Source: Tropicimonas sediminicola | Lineage (GTDB): Bacteria > Pseudomonadota > Alphaproteobacteria > Rhodobacterales > Rhodobacteraceae | Assembly (NCBI RefSeq): GCF_900188335.1 | Contig: NZ_FZOY01000005.1 | Location: 1-64,000, forward strand | Direction: 5' to 3' | Length of the DNA stretch: 64,000 nucleotides | Part shown: one piece after another, positions 1 to 7,042 of the stretch | How the letters are laid out: each line of letters begins with the position of its first letter | Position numbering within the stretch: position 1 is the stretch's first letter | Made by a program: the position numbers and the translations under genes | Notes under the pieces: generated by a model | What the model saw: the letters and a program-made list of their open reading frames with translations, nothing else | Told to the model about the DNA's origin: nothing | Databases searched by the model: none

Positions 1-586
1 CTATACGAGGAGCACGTTTGCCAAGGCGACGGTCATGCCCAGACTGGCCGACTTTTGCTCCGCCCAGTGGTCGGTTTTTGCGCCGCCGTTGACACTATCG
101 TCGCTCAAACTTCGAGCGGCGCTTCCGAGTACCGGTCAGTTAAATCCTGAAAGCGAACTCGAGAAGCAGTCATTGAGTACCTTGAGCTGAACGATCACTT
201 TGTCCACTGACTCGTCCTTAATGTGAGACGCCGCGAACGTTTGCTTCAACTCCACGCTGACGGCTGACGAACCAGCAAGGCAGGGAATGACTGCAAGATC
301 GGCAAACCCGACCTTGGTCGCTACCAACTCTCGAGTTGACTACCTTACGCATTTTCGCGGCAGTTAATCTTGAATGTGAACCTCGGTCCAATGGTGCCCG
401 CTGGTCTTTTGGATTCATTTTTCGCTCCGAGAGAATGAAGCCTCCCCCGCCGGTCCCTATGCTATCCGAAATAGTTTCGGACCCACCCCCCATCTTCCTG
501 AAGCACTTTGGCGATCGGAGTTGCGGACGGAGAGCACAGACGGGGTCGGTATCTGATCAAGCGTTCGTGGGAGATAATCCTTGAAG
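1..586. other. No confident gene; possible interrupted small reading frame on the minus strand
   Basis: No recognisable gene lies here. On the minus strand one frame runs from a TTG at 327 for 63 codons to a TGA at 136-138. The same frame then continues without interruption for about 43 further codons to a TAG at 1-3. The composition of both parts looks protein-like (for example GSSAVSVELKQTF in the first and DHWAEQKSASLGMTVALAN in the second). This could be a small gene broken by a nonsense codon or chance. No similarity is recognised and no good ribosome binding site precedes the TTG. Confidence 0.25.
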
Positions 587-1066
587 TCAGTGGTTGCGGC
601 GCCAAGTCCATGGCATCTCGAACGAAGCTTGCCAGATGCCCAGCTTCTCCTTCTCCGCCAGCCGCTGTTCGTCAACATAGTCAAGGCTGTAGTTGGTGTA
701 GGCCAATGCCCAGCCGTTTCGTACAAGCCATCCGTTGATGTCATGGTTGTTCTTCCTGCAAACGGCTACGAGACGCCCGTAACGATCGACGTCACGGACG
801 TCGCAATCGATCGGTGAACTGGCAATGAAATCCGCCAAGGCGAAAGCTGAGTCCTTTCCGCAGCGCCAGGCGCTTCCATCATGTCGCTTGCAAGTCTGAC
901 GGCTCTCGATCGCGTCGACACCGAAAAGTCGAATGCGCTGGCCATGTATCTCAATCGTATCGGCGTCGATGACAGACTCCACGCCGGAAATGCTCGAAGG
1001 CTCCGCGGATAGACATGCCGCAACCATCGTGACAACTGAAGCAAGGACGCCTTTTCTCAGTAACAT
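587..1066 (-). CDS. Thermonuclease (staphylococcal nuclease-like), secreted
   Basis: The 159-residue product is an SNase-fold (TNase) nuclease that would cut DNA or RNA outside the cytoplasm. The N-terminus is a hydrophobic export signal with a Cys near residue 18 (AACLSAEP), so it may be a lipoprotein. The body shows the family's VIDADTIEIHGQRIRLFGVD strand pattern, with Asp and Arg residues matching the usual calcium and catalytic positions. It then has DRYGRLVAVC and a C-terminal NGWALAY segment. Length fits a single-domain SNase. The ATG at 1066 is preceded by GGAAGG eight bases upstream. It follows the Excalibur-domain gene by 25 bases on the same strand, so the two are probably cotranscribed. 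Confidence 0.85.
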   Translation of the reverse strand: MLLRKGVLASVVTMVAACLSAEPSSISGVESVIDADTIEIHGQRIRLFGVDAIESRQTCKRHDGSAWRCGKDSAFALADFIASSPIDCDVRDVDRYGRLVAVCRKNNHDINGWLVRNGWALAYTNYSLDYVDEQRLAEKEKLGIWQASFEMPWTWRRNH

Positions 1067-1091
1067 ACTCTAGAGCCTTCCTTCCGATAGT

Positions 1092-1355
1092 TCAGCCACC
1101 CGAACAAAGGTTCTCACATGTAACGCCGTCGTTGTCTCTGTCCAAGGATCGACCCCAGGAGCAGTTCCGAAAGAGCCAGTAGGCGTCTTGGCAACTGAAG
1201 ATCGATTTCGAGCAGTATCGGCGGGGTGAGCAGCTTATCGACTGTGAAAGATGCAGCAGTCGATTTTGGGGCGTTGGTGATGTGTGGGGTAAGGACACTT
1301 GGTTTCCTGCCGCAAATACAGCCTGCCAAGCGACCAAAAGAAGCGTGTGTTGCAT
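1092..1355 (-). CDS. Small secreted Excalibur calcium-binding domain protein
   Basis: The 87-residue protein has a short hydrophobic export signal followed by a Ser/Pro-rich linker. Its C-terminus, SCQDAYWLFRNCSWGRSLDRD then NDGVTCENLC, matches the Excalibur domain: conserved cysteines and a DxDxDGxxCE calcium-binding loop (DRDNDGVTCE). Excalibur domains are known fused to or beside thermonuclease domains in extracellular proteins, and here the nuclease is the next gene downstream. The start at 1355 is supported by GGAGG eight bases upstream. A role in anchoring or activating the nuclease with calcium is inference. Confidence 0.75.
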   Translation of the reverse strand: MQHTLLLVAWQAVFAAGNQVSLPHTSPTPQNRLLHLSQSISCSPRRYCSKSIFSCQDAYWLFRNCSWGRSLDRDNDGVTCENLCSGG

Positions 1356-1484
1356 GGTATGAGCCTCCGGCTGTGCTTTAGTCTGGCAATTCGGCGGAAC
1401 TTTGGCGGCAGGAGCGCGATTGGGTCAGGAGCGTCAGGAGGGCGGTCCCGGGTGTGTTCTTCTTGGAGAGCGAGGCTTCACCGT

Positions 1485-1808
1485 TCAACGCCCTCGCTTG
1501 CCAGCGAGAACAAGCAGGAGGGCGCGTTGCTCGGCCGCCGCCCTCTCCAATCCACCGTCGAACTCCATTATCGCAGCGCGTTCTTCGAAGATGTCTTGTT
1601 CTTGCTTGGTCAGGTGGGAGGTCAGACGTACCGCTTGCGAATCCTGCGAATGTTGCGAATTGACAGAACTCGATGCGGGCTTCTCCCAGGGAAAAGTGAT
1701 TTCTTCAGCATTTCTGAAAGCCTCGCGTATGGCTTCAAGCGGATCCGAGGACTGCACAACAGCACTAGCCCCGCACAACTTGGTAAGCGCGGCGCGATTT
1801 CCTGCCAC
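1485..1808 (-). CDS. Small hypothetical protein of mobile elements
   Basis: The 107-residue product starts at a GTG inside the end of the DUF3987 gene, overlapping it by 44 bases. It has no signal peptide or membrane segment. The C-terminal half contains ERAAIMEFDGGLERAAAEQ, a short sequence pattern I associate with small proteins of alphaproteobacterial plasmids and islands, often beside replication or helicase-type genes. The function is unknown. The overlap suggests coexpression with DUF3987. The ribosome binding site is weak, so the exact start is uncertain. Confidence 0.55.
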   Translation of the reverse strand: MAGNRAALTKLCGASAVVQSSDPLEAIREAFRNAEEITFPWEKPASSSVNSQHSQDSQAVRLTSHLTKQEQDIFEERAAIMEFDGGLERAAAEQRALLLVLAGKRGR

Positions 1809-3210
1809 TTATGATATGGCTGCCCTCGACTTTTCGAAGCCAGCCATACTCCTTGAGGACCGCGAATAGCTGTTTGACCCGGTCGGCGGAGCGAAGGGCG
1901 TTTGGTCCACGTTGAGCCACAGCGCTCACGTCGACGAACTCCTCTTCCCACATGTCTCTCAGCCAGACGCGAAGTCGTTCCGCTTCCTGCATGTGCTTCG
2001 GGACCGTTCCCGCCGCGAATACCCTCAGCGCTTCCTCAAGGTAGAAGTTCGTAAGGTTGATCGCGATACTCATGTGGCGTCGCGAAACGCAGGTCGCCTT
2101 CTGGTCCTCGAACAGGGTGAGTACGCCGGCGATGCGAGCGGCCTGCTCTGCGGCTTTGGAGGCGTGGGCGCGAACCTCGGCGTAGCGCAAGCCCTCGGCG
2201 TGGGCCTCCTCAGTTACATTGAAGAACTCAACCAGGTCCAGGATTGCCTCGTCTTCCAGTTCTAGCGTTCTGGGCGCGAGTTGAAGCGGGTCCCTGTCGG
2301 TCGTTGGGAGCTTCAGGTTAAGTAGGTCACGCAGCCGTTTCTTGAATGTAGTTAAAGTCGCTTGAGCTTCTTGCCTTGCCACGATTGTCGCCTGATCCAT
2401 GCGGATGAATCGTTTTCCTTGGTTCGTGTCTGGGAACGCCATCAGGAACCTCGCAAAGAGGCCCTGATCCCTCAACGTTTGGTCAGAAAGCGTCTCCAGT
2501 GCGATGGCTGGTTGTACTGCGATGTGTGCGGAAACACGCCTGTTGGGAAGGAAGACGGCCTGACCCCCGGCGGTGTTCTTCATGATCGGTTTCCCATCCC
2601 AGAACTTCGACAAGAGTGCGGCAGTCTTCTCGCGGTTTGAAGAACTCATGGAGTAGCCGCCGAGAATGATCCCGCCTTCATCCGTGAAGATCCCGGTCGA
2701 AGGGCGTCCGTTCTCGAAGTGGCGGAGTTTGCCTTCTACTGTCAGATCCTCGAAGAGAATCTGTGGGCTAGTGGGCGGGGTGGTATCCAGTGGAGGTTCT
2801 TCGCGATCACTACTTGGATCGTCAATGAGGCCTATAGAAAATGTGGAGGCGCGTCCGGAGTTCTTCTGTTCCTCGAACCTCTGTAGGTCTTTACGGAACC
2901 TGTCGAGGAGCGGTGCTTCGAACTCCCTGATGGCCGAGGTGGCGAGGCGATCGACTTGCGTCTTTCGTTCTCCTGAAGCCGCAATGCTGAAGCAGAACAA
3001 GCTGGTGGGAGCGCAGTCCCCGGAAAGCGTCTGTACGTTTGCATGCCCCTGTACGGCAACGGCGATCGACGCAAGTACGGCATTCAGGATTAGCGCTGTT
3101 GGCGCTTGCGTGAGTGTTTCGATCGCTCTGACCGGTTCAATGAGCGGTCCAAGGTCTGCAAGCGGAAGCTCAGTTGCCCGTGGGAGCGGTTTCACTAGAG
3201 GCGTCGGCAT
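1765..3210 (-). CDS. DUF3987 (YfjI-like) protein
   Basis: The 481-residue protein belongs to the DUF3987 family typical of prophages and integrative elements, where members resemble the helicase part of plasmid or phage primase-helicases. Visible marks are a P-loop-like SGERKT around residues 79-84, an acidic hydrophobic FTDEGGIILGG around residue 175 compatible with a Walker B region, and the SRREKTAALLSKFWDG-like segment shortly after (here SSSNREKTAALLSKFWDG). The C-terminal ~90 residues look like a winged-helix domain (VSAVAQRGPNALRSADRVKQ). The start at 3210 is preceded by GAGGAC. An AlpA-type HTH gene lies upstream on the same strand. A role in element replication is inference; the biochemical activity of the family is poorly defined. 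Confidence 0.8.
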   Translation of the reverse strand: MPTPLVKPLPRATELPLADLGPLIEPVRAIETLTQAPTALILNAVLASIAVAVQGHANVQTLSGDCAPTSLFCFSIAASGERKTQVDRLATSAIREFEAPLLDRFRKDLQRFEEQKNSGRASTFSIGLIDDPSSDREEPPLDTTPPTSPQILFEDLTVEGKLRHFENGRPSTGIFTDEGGIILGGYSMSSSNREKTAALLSKFWDGKPIMKNTAGGQAVFLPNRRVSAHIAVQPAIALETLSDQTLRDQGLFARFLMAFPDTNQGKRFIRMDQATIVARQEAQATLTTFKKRLRDLLNLKLPTTDRDPLQLAPRTLELEDEAILDLVEFFNVTEEAHAEGLRYAEVRAHASKAAEQAARIAGVLTLFEDQKATCVSRRHMSIAINLTNFYLEEALRVFAAGTVPKHMQEAERLRVWLRDMWEEEFVDVSAVAQRGPNALRSADRVKQLFAVLKEYGWLRKVEGSHIISGRKSRRAYQVVRG

Positions 3211-3227
3211 AAGAAGTCCTCTCGCCC

Positions 3228-3262
3228 GGACATAACTGTCCCATTGCCAGTTTCGGAAACTG
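3228..3262. promoter_or_regulatory. Two adjacent palindromes, candidate operator upstream of the DUF3987 gene
   Basis: GGACATAACTGTCC (3228-3241) and CAGTTTCGGAAACTG (3248-3262) are both inverted repeats, 5+4+5 and 7+1+7. On the minus strand both contain the element GACAGTT. They lie 18-52 bases upstream of the DUF3987 start and downstream of the AlpA-like HTH gene. This position suits binding of that small HTH protein or of a host repressor, but no regulator assignment can be made from sequence alone. Confidence 0.4.
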
Positions 3263-3347
3263 TCATTCGTATACTCCGGAGATTTGGAGAAGCAGTACGC
3301 AATGAACGGCTGTGCAGCGTATCAAGAGCGCACAGTGGGCCCCGCGG

Positions 3348-3560
3348 TTAGCCTTGAACCAGATGTTGGTTGAGCCACTCGTCCAGGTCTTCGCGTCGAT
3401 ATAGGACGCAGCCTGCGAGCTTTACGAAGGCCGGGCCGTTGGCACGATTATGCCGAAGCCGAAGCTTGGCGAGTTTCGAGGTCGAGATTCCAAGGTATTG
3501 CGCGGCGACGGCGGGACGCAGATAAGTCGGCATCGCGGGGAAGTGCTGTTGTTCTGACAC
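3348..3560 (-). CDS. AlpA-like / excisionase-family helix-turn-helix protein
   Basis: The 70-residue protein is a compact MerR-type (HTH_17, AlpA-like) DNA-binding domain. The helix-turn-helix is YLRPAVAAQYLGISTSKLAK, followed by a wing region with GPAFVKLAGCVLYRREDLDEW, where the strand ending in YRREDLDEWL is characteristic. Such proteins act in integrative elements as excisionases or activators of the integrase and replication genes. The GTG start at 3560 has AGGAG nine bases upstream. It lies 137 bases before the DUF3987 gene on the same strand with palindromes between. Whether it regulates that gene or directs excision is not decidable here. Confidence 0.8.
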   Translation of the reverse strand: MSEQQHFPAMPTYLRPAVAAQYLGISTSKLAKLRLRHNRANGPAFVKLAGCVLYRREDLDEWLNQHLVQG

Positions 3561-3631
3561 TGTGGATCACTCCTGAGTTGGTGATCTCAGCATGGTCGTT
3601 CCAACAAGCTGGGTCAGGCGGCGCGAATTGG

Positions 3632-4381
3632 TTAACTTTCTTTCTTCGCGCCCCTTGACAGGCTTTTTGTACGTCGCTCATGCGACACCCAGGCGTTTGC
3701 CAACGCTTCATATGACCAACCAGGTGACTCCGCTTTGTCGATGTGAATGAGCAGGTCATTCACGAATCTGGCGAAGGGGCTGTCGCCCTTCTTCGGAGCG
3801 TCGGCTCCTGTATACCGTTTCCAGACTTTGCGAGCTGTCGACATGAACTGCACCTTGGCCGCGCGCTCATTGTTCAGTTCGTGCCTGTTAAGGGCGTGAA
3901 GCTCTTGGAGCTCTGACTTCGCATTGTTGATCATCCCTTGGTCGCGCGACGCGTTCGGCGAGTTCTCGTAGGCAGGAGGGTTACGGCCATGGACTGCTCG
4001 AAAGAGCGCGATCATTTCTACTAAAAAGTTCCGCCGAAACCTTTCGAACTCAGGCTCCCGTGCGGGCTGTGCCTGAAAGCCCAACTCTTCCTGTAAGGGC
4101 ATAGTGGCGATCGTCTTAAGATCTTGCGTCAGAGCGACCCTGGAACGGAAGGATAGCGACGAGTAAGCGTTCCAGACATTGGTCACTGCACCAGCGAACC
4201 TGTCGAGTTTCTCCAGCTCTTCCTTCAGAAAAACCGTTCTTGAGAGGTCCGTAGAAAGCAGAAAATCTTTGGATAGAAAGAACTCGACATCACCATCCCA
4301 AGGGTCCTTATCGGGAAAGTTGTCCTTCAAGATCTTTATCCGTGCACGTTGCTCCGGATCCATTGGCTGTACTTTGGTCAT
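3632..4381 (-). CDS. Hypothetical protein in the island
   Basis: The 249-residue protein has no recognised family. The ATG at 4381 (MTKVQPMDPEQ) was chosen because the upstream extension is Ser/Cys-rich and unlike coding sequence. The protein is soluble, rich in charged residues and probably helical, with segments such as FLKEELEKLDRFAGAVTNVW and RFRRNFLVEMIALFRAVHGR. There is no signal peptide or membrane span. It lies 71 bases upstream of the AlpA-like gene on the same strand. Similar anonymous proteins occur next to AlpA-type genes in integrative elements, but I cannot assign a role. Confidence 0.6.
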   Translation of the reverse strand: MTKVQPMDPEQRARIKILKDNFPDKDPWDGDVEFFLSKDFLLSTDLSRTVFLKEELEKLDRFAGAVTNVWNAYSSLSFRSRVALTQDLKTIATMPLQEELGFQAQPAREPEFERFRRNFLVEMIALFRAVHGRNPPAYENSPNASRDQGMINNAKSELQELHALNRHELNNERAAKVQFMSTARKVWKRYTGADAPKKGDSPFARFVNDLLIHIDKAESPGWSYEALANAWVSHERRTKSLSRGAKKES

Positions 4382-4617
4382 GGATTCTGCTGATAGTGTA
4401 CTGCTATGTATTCTTTGCCGCTGGCCCAAGCTAGCAGCCCAGAACTGTTTTGCAATCGAACAAGGAGATCTAGTGCAAGGGGGTAAGTGCGAGCTCACTG
4501 AACTAGGCGAGGCGATCTTGGATTGCGGCAGTCTGTTAACATAAGGGCGCTTACGAGCAGGGAATGAACGGTTATATTTGACGCCATATTCGGCTGAAAA
4601 CTTGGAGATTTATTTGC

Positions 4618-5367
4618 ATGAGGCTTTTTCGGATTGATGAAAGAGATCAGTCGCTGCTTTTGGGGTTTCCCGAAACTTCTATGGGAATTCAGGTTCTAGC
4701 TGAGCCAGAAACCCCTTTACTTGAATGGTTGATCGTTCTGGGAGGCCAAGTCGCCTTGTTTTCAAGTGATTTGTTCCTGGGAGCGGAGGTCAGCGAGCCT
4801 CTGAGCTACCTGGATGAGCCATGGCTGCGCCGTGACGAAAGAGGGCTCGATTCCGATCGAGAGGCTTTGTTCAGAGAATGGCTGGATATGCTTGAACCGG
4901 TCGAAAATAGTATAGAGGGTCGCCAAATAATTCCTTCCGTACAATTTAGGCAATTCCCGATCGGTCCATTTCCTCAGCCGCCACAACCGAACAGTTGGAC
5001 ATATGGTCATCTACCCTTCATCGGAGTAACTGGCACAGATGACGTTTTCTATCGTTGGGAACCTTGGCCAACTAGCAGACGTATAGACCAGAAAACCGGC
5101 AGAGTGGCCGCGGGTACATTCACGGCGCCAATGTCAGAATTGCAGTTCATGCCAACCGGATTCTCTGCCGTTGCTCGCCTTGCGCTACCCGGATTACTGC
5201 CAGCTTGCTATAGATGGGAACTGCGTCCGCCTTCTTTCACGCATACACGTTGTGGAGCATGCGTTCCTATGTTCGGACAGTCAGGCGGTGGCGTTGAGGT
5301 TGCCTTCCAAAACGGGTTCACGAACGTTGGCCCAGTTGCAAACCCAGTTGTTTTACCAGCGTTGTAA
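4618..5367 (+). CDS. Orphan protein of a possible defence block
   Basis: The 249-residue protein has no family I recognise. It has no clear signal peptide. The middle is rich in Pro, Phe and Trp (FPIGPFPQPPQPNSWTYGH). The C-terminal third is enriched in hydrophobic and Gly residues with two close cysteines (TRCGACVPMFGQSGGG). It is the first of three plus-strand genes (orphan, DUF2971, protease) with low G+C and spacings of about 100 and 60 bases, convergent with the PLD-helicase gene. It may work with those genes, but the evidence is only position and composition. The start is ATG 4618 after an A+T-rich leader. Confidence 0.55.
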   Translation: MRLFRIDERDQSLLLGFPETSMGIQVLAEPETPLLEWLIVLGGQVALFSSDLFLGAEVSEPLSYLDEPWLRRDERGLDSDREALFREWLDMLEPVENSIEGRQIIPSVQFRQFPIGPFPQPPQPNSWTYGHLPFIGVTGTDDVFYRWEPWPTSRRIDQKTGRVAAGTFTAPMSELQFMPTGFSAVARLALPGLLPACYRWELRPPSFTHTRCGACVPMFGQSGGGVEVAFQNGFTNVGPVANPVVLPAL

Positions 5368-5482
5368 AGATGAAGTGGTCAATGCCCGTATATGAAACCG
5401 ACCCGCTACAGTTTGCGGTATTTGCTTCCAGCGTGCGCCCCTGCTTCTCTTGGTCAGTTGATCCGTTTCCAGGTTTGATCTG

Positions 5483-6145
5483 ATGTTAGTCTTTCGATTC
5501 CTCAACGAAAAGTACGCAATCAGAGCTTTGCGTGAGAAACGGCTTCGGATTTCTCGTATTGAGGAGCTGAACGACGAGTTTGAGTTTATTGGATTAGCGC
5601 TCAAAGGGCGGAAAGACAGGAAGGCGCTGCGAGAGATACGCTCACACTTGCACCAAAAGAGCGGAATAATCTGCATGAGCGAGCGGTGGAGCAATCCTTT
5701 ACTTTGGGCTCACTACGCCGACAACCTTCGAGGTATTGCGCTTGCCTTCGAGATTGCGCCAACGAGGTTCCACCAAGTGAAGTATGTTTCAAAACGGCCG
5801 AAGCTTCTGGATCTTGGCCACAGAACCTTGGACGGCATAACCCCAGCAGATATAAAGCAGTTGATGCTAACCAAATTCGATGCATGGGCCTACGAAGAGG
5901 AACGCCGAGGGTTTTTCGAACTCAGGGAAGGTGAGACGATTAGCGGAGGAACCCATTTCTTTGAGCCATTCTCGGATCAGATGGCGCTGCGTCAAGTTAT
6001 CGTCGGACCAAGATGTTCGGTAAAGCGCAGGGAAATCTCCGAAGCGTTAGGTGACCTGTCGGATATCGTTGAAAGTTTTAGAGCAAGGGCCGCATTTCAG
6101 GGTTTTTCTATTGTCCGTAATAGAAATGAAAATATTTGGAAATAG
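5483..6145 (+). CDS. DUF2971 family protein
   Basis: The 220-residue protein fits the DUF2971 family. It has an N-terminal FRFLNEKYAIRALREKRLRI segment followed by the family's FNDxFE-like motif (LNDEFEF). It then has ICMSERWSNPLLWAHYADN and RGIALAF, and later a KFDAWAYEEERRGFFEL stretch matching the usual 'K...WxYExEwR' signature. The function of the family is not established; members are frequent in accessory and defence-rich regions and in some cases are induced or toxic. It is soluble with no signal peptide. It lies between the 4618 orphan and the trypsin-like protease gene, in low-G+C sequence that differs from the chromosome. Confidence 0.8.
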   Translation: MLVFRFLNEKYAIRALREKRLRISRIEELNDEFEFIGLALKGRKDRKALREIRSHLHQKSGIICMSERWSNPLLWAHYADNLRGIALAFEIAPTRFHQVKYVSKRPKLLDLGHRTLDGITPADIKQLMLTKFDAWAYEEERRGFFELREGETISGGTHFFEPFSDQMALRQVIVGPRCSVKRREISEALGDLSDIVESFRARAAFQGFSIVRNRNENIWK

Positions 6146-6206
6146 ACCATTACGATTCAACGGCAAACTAACGAAACGAAACTGTCCAATTGTATGGAAT
6201 TTAAGA

Positions 6207-6983
6207 ATGAACAGAGAGAGTGCAGAGCAAGTCGAGTGGATGAAGAAATGCGACTATGTTGTAAGCAAGATGAACAACTTCGTACGCAGTTGTGTAACTC
6301 CGTTATCTCATGAAAGTGCAGACCGTGTTCGTCTAATCGGGACGGGGTCGTTTATCATTAGATCGGGAATTCATTCGATAATTACGTGCCACCATGTGGG
6401 TGCAGAAGGCGAATGGCAGCTCGACTACCGGCTGAATAGCAGCGACGTCATCCATAGATACTCAATGAGATGGTTAGGCATCCCCGAACCAGTTGATGTC
6501 GCATGTACCAAAGATACTCTAGTCGCCTTGAGCACCGAACAGCCTGCGATACAACCCCACCAGCTAGCATTGAAACACGAGACTTCTCAAAAAGAGGAGT
6601 TGCTGTACTTTTTCGGGTTTTCTGGCGAGAATAGCAATTTCGCTTTTGAAAATCTGGTTTCAAACGGAACTGGATATTTAACGCAGCAAAACCAAGAGGC
6701 AGCCTCGGATGGCGATCTGATTGAGTTGCTGTGGCCCCAGGGAGCGCCAAACTGGAGTTCCGAAACAACAGAATATGCAAAGAAAAACATGAGGTTTAGT
6801 GATCCGAGGGGTTTTAGCGGCTCTCTTGTATGGAATACTCGCTTCCTTGAAGTCGGGGGAAATTTGGATTCTTGGTCACCAAATTATGCGCAAGTCACCG
6901 GAATCTTGAAACGATTTGATCCTGCAAGGAGTGTTCTTCTTGCTACTCCAATAGAAAAATTTGGTCACCATAAACTTGCCTAG
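6207..6983 (+). CDS. Trypsin-like serine protease domain protein
   Basis: The 258-residue protein (from the ATG at 6207) carries a chymotrypsin-fold triad in the right order and spacing. GTGSFI leads to TCHHV with His at 62/63, PVDVAC has Asp97, and DPRGFSGSLVW contains the GxSGS nucleophile motif with Ser204. There is no signal peptide, so it is probably cytoplasmic, as in proteases linked to bacterial immunity rather than DegP-type periplasmic enzymes. In-frame starts at 6126 (overlapping the DUF2971 gene) and 6240 are also possible. It converges on the PLD-helicase gene with 59 bases between. Protease activity is inferred from the triad. The link to defence is context only. Confidence 0.65.
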   Translation: MNRESAEQVEWMKKCDYVVSKMNNFVRSCVTPLSHESADRVRLIGTGSFIIRSGIHSIITCHHVGAEGEWQLDYRLNSSDVIHRYSMRWLGIPEPVDVACTKDTLVALSTEQPAIQPHQLALKHETSQKEELLYFFGFSGENSNFAFENLVSNGTGYLTQQNQEAASDGDLIELLWPQGAPNWSSETTEYAKKNMRFSDPRGFSGSLVWNTRFLEVGGNLDSWSPNYAQVTGILKRFDPARSVLLATPIEKFGHHKLA

Positions 6984-7042
6984 TGGGCCATAGCCCAGCG
7001 TTGTCGAAGTCGACATAATGGACGTCAGGGAGTTCACATTGA

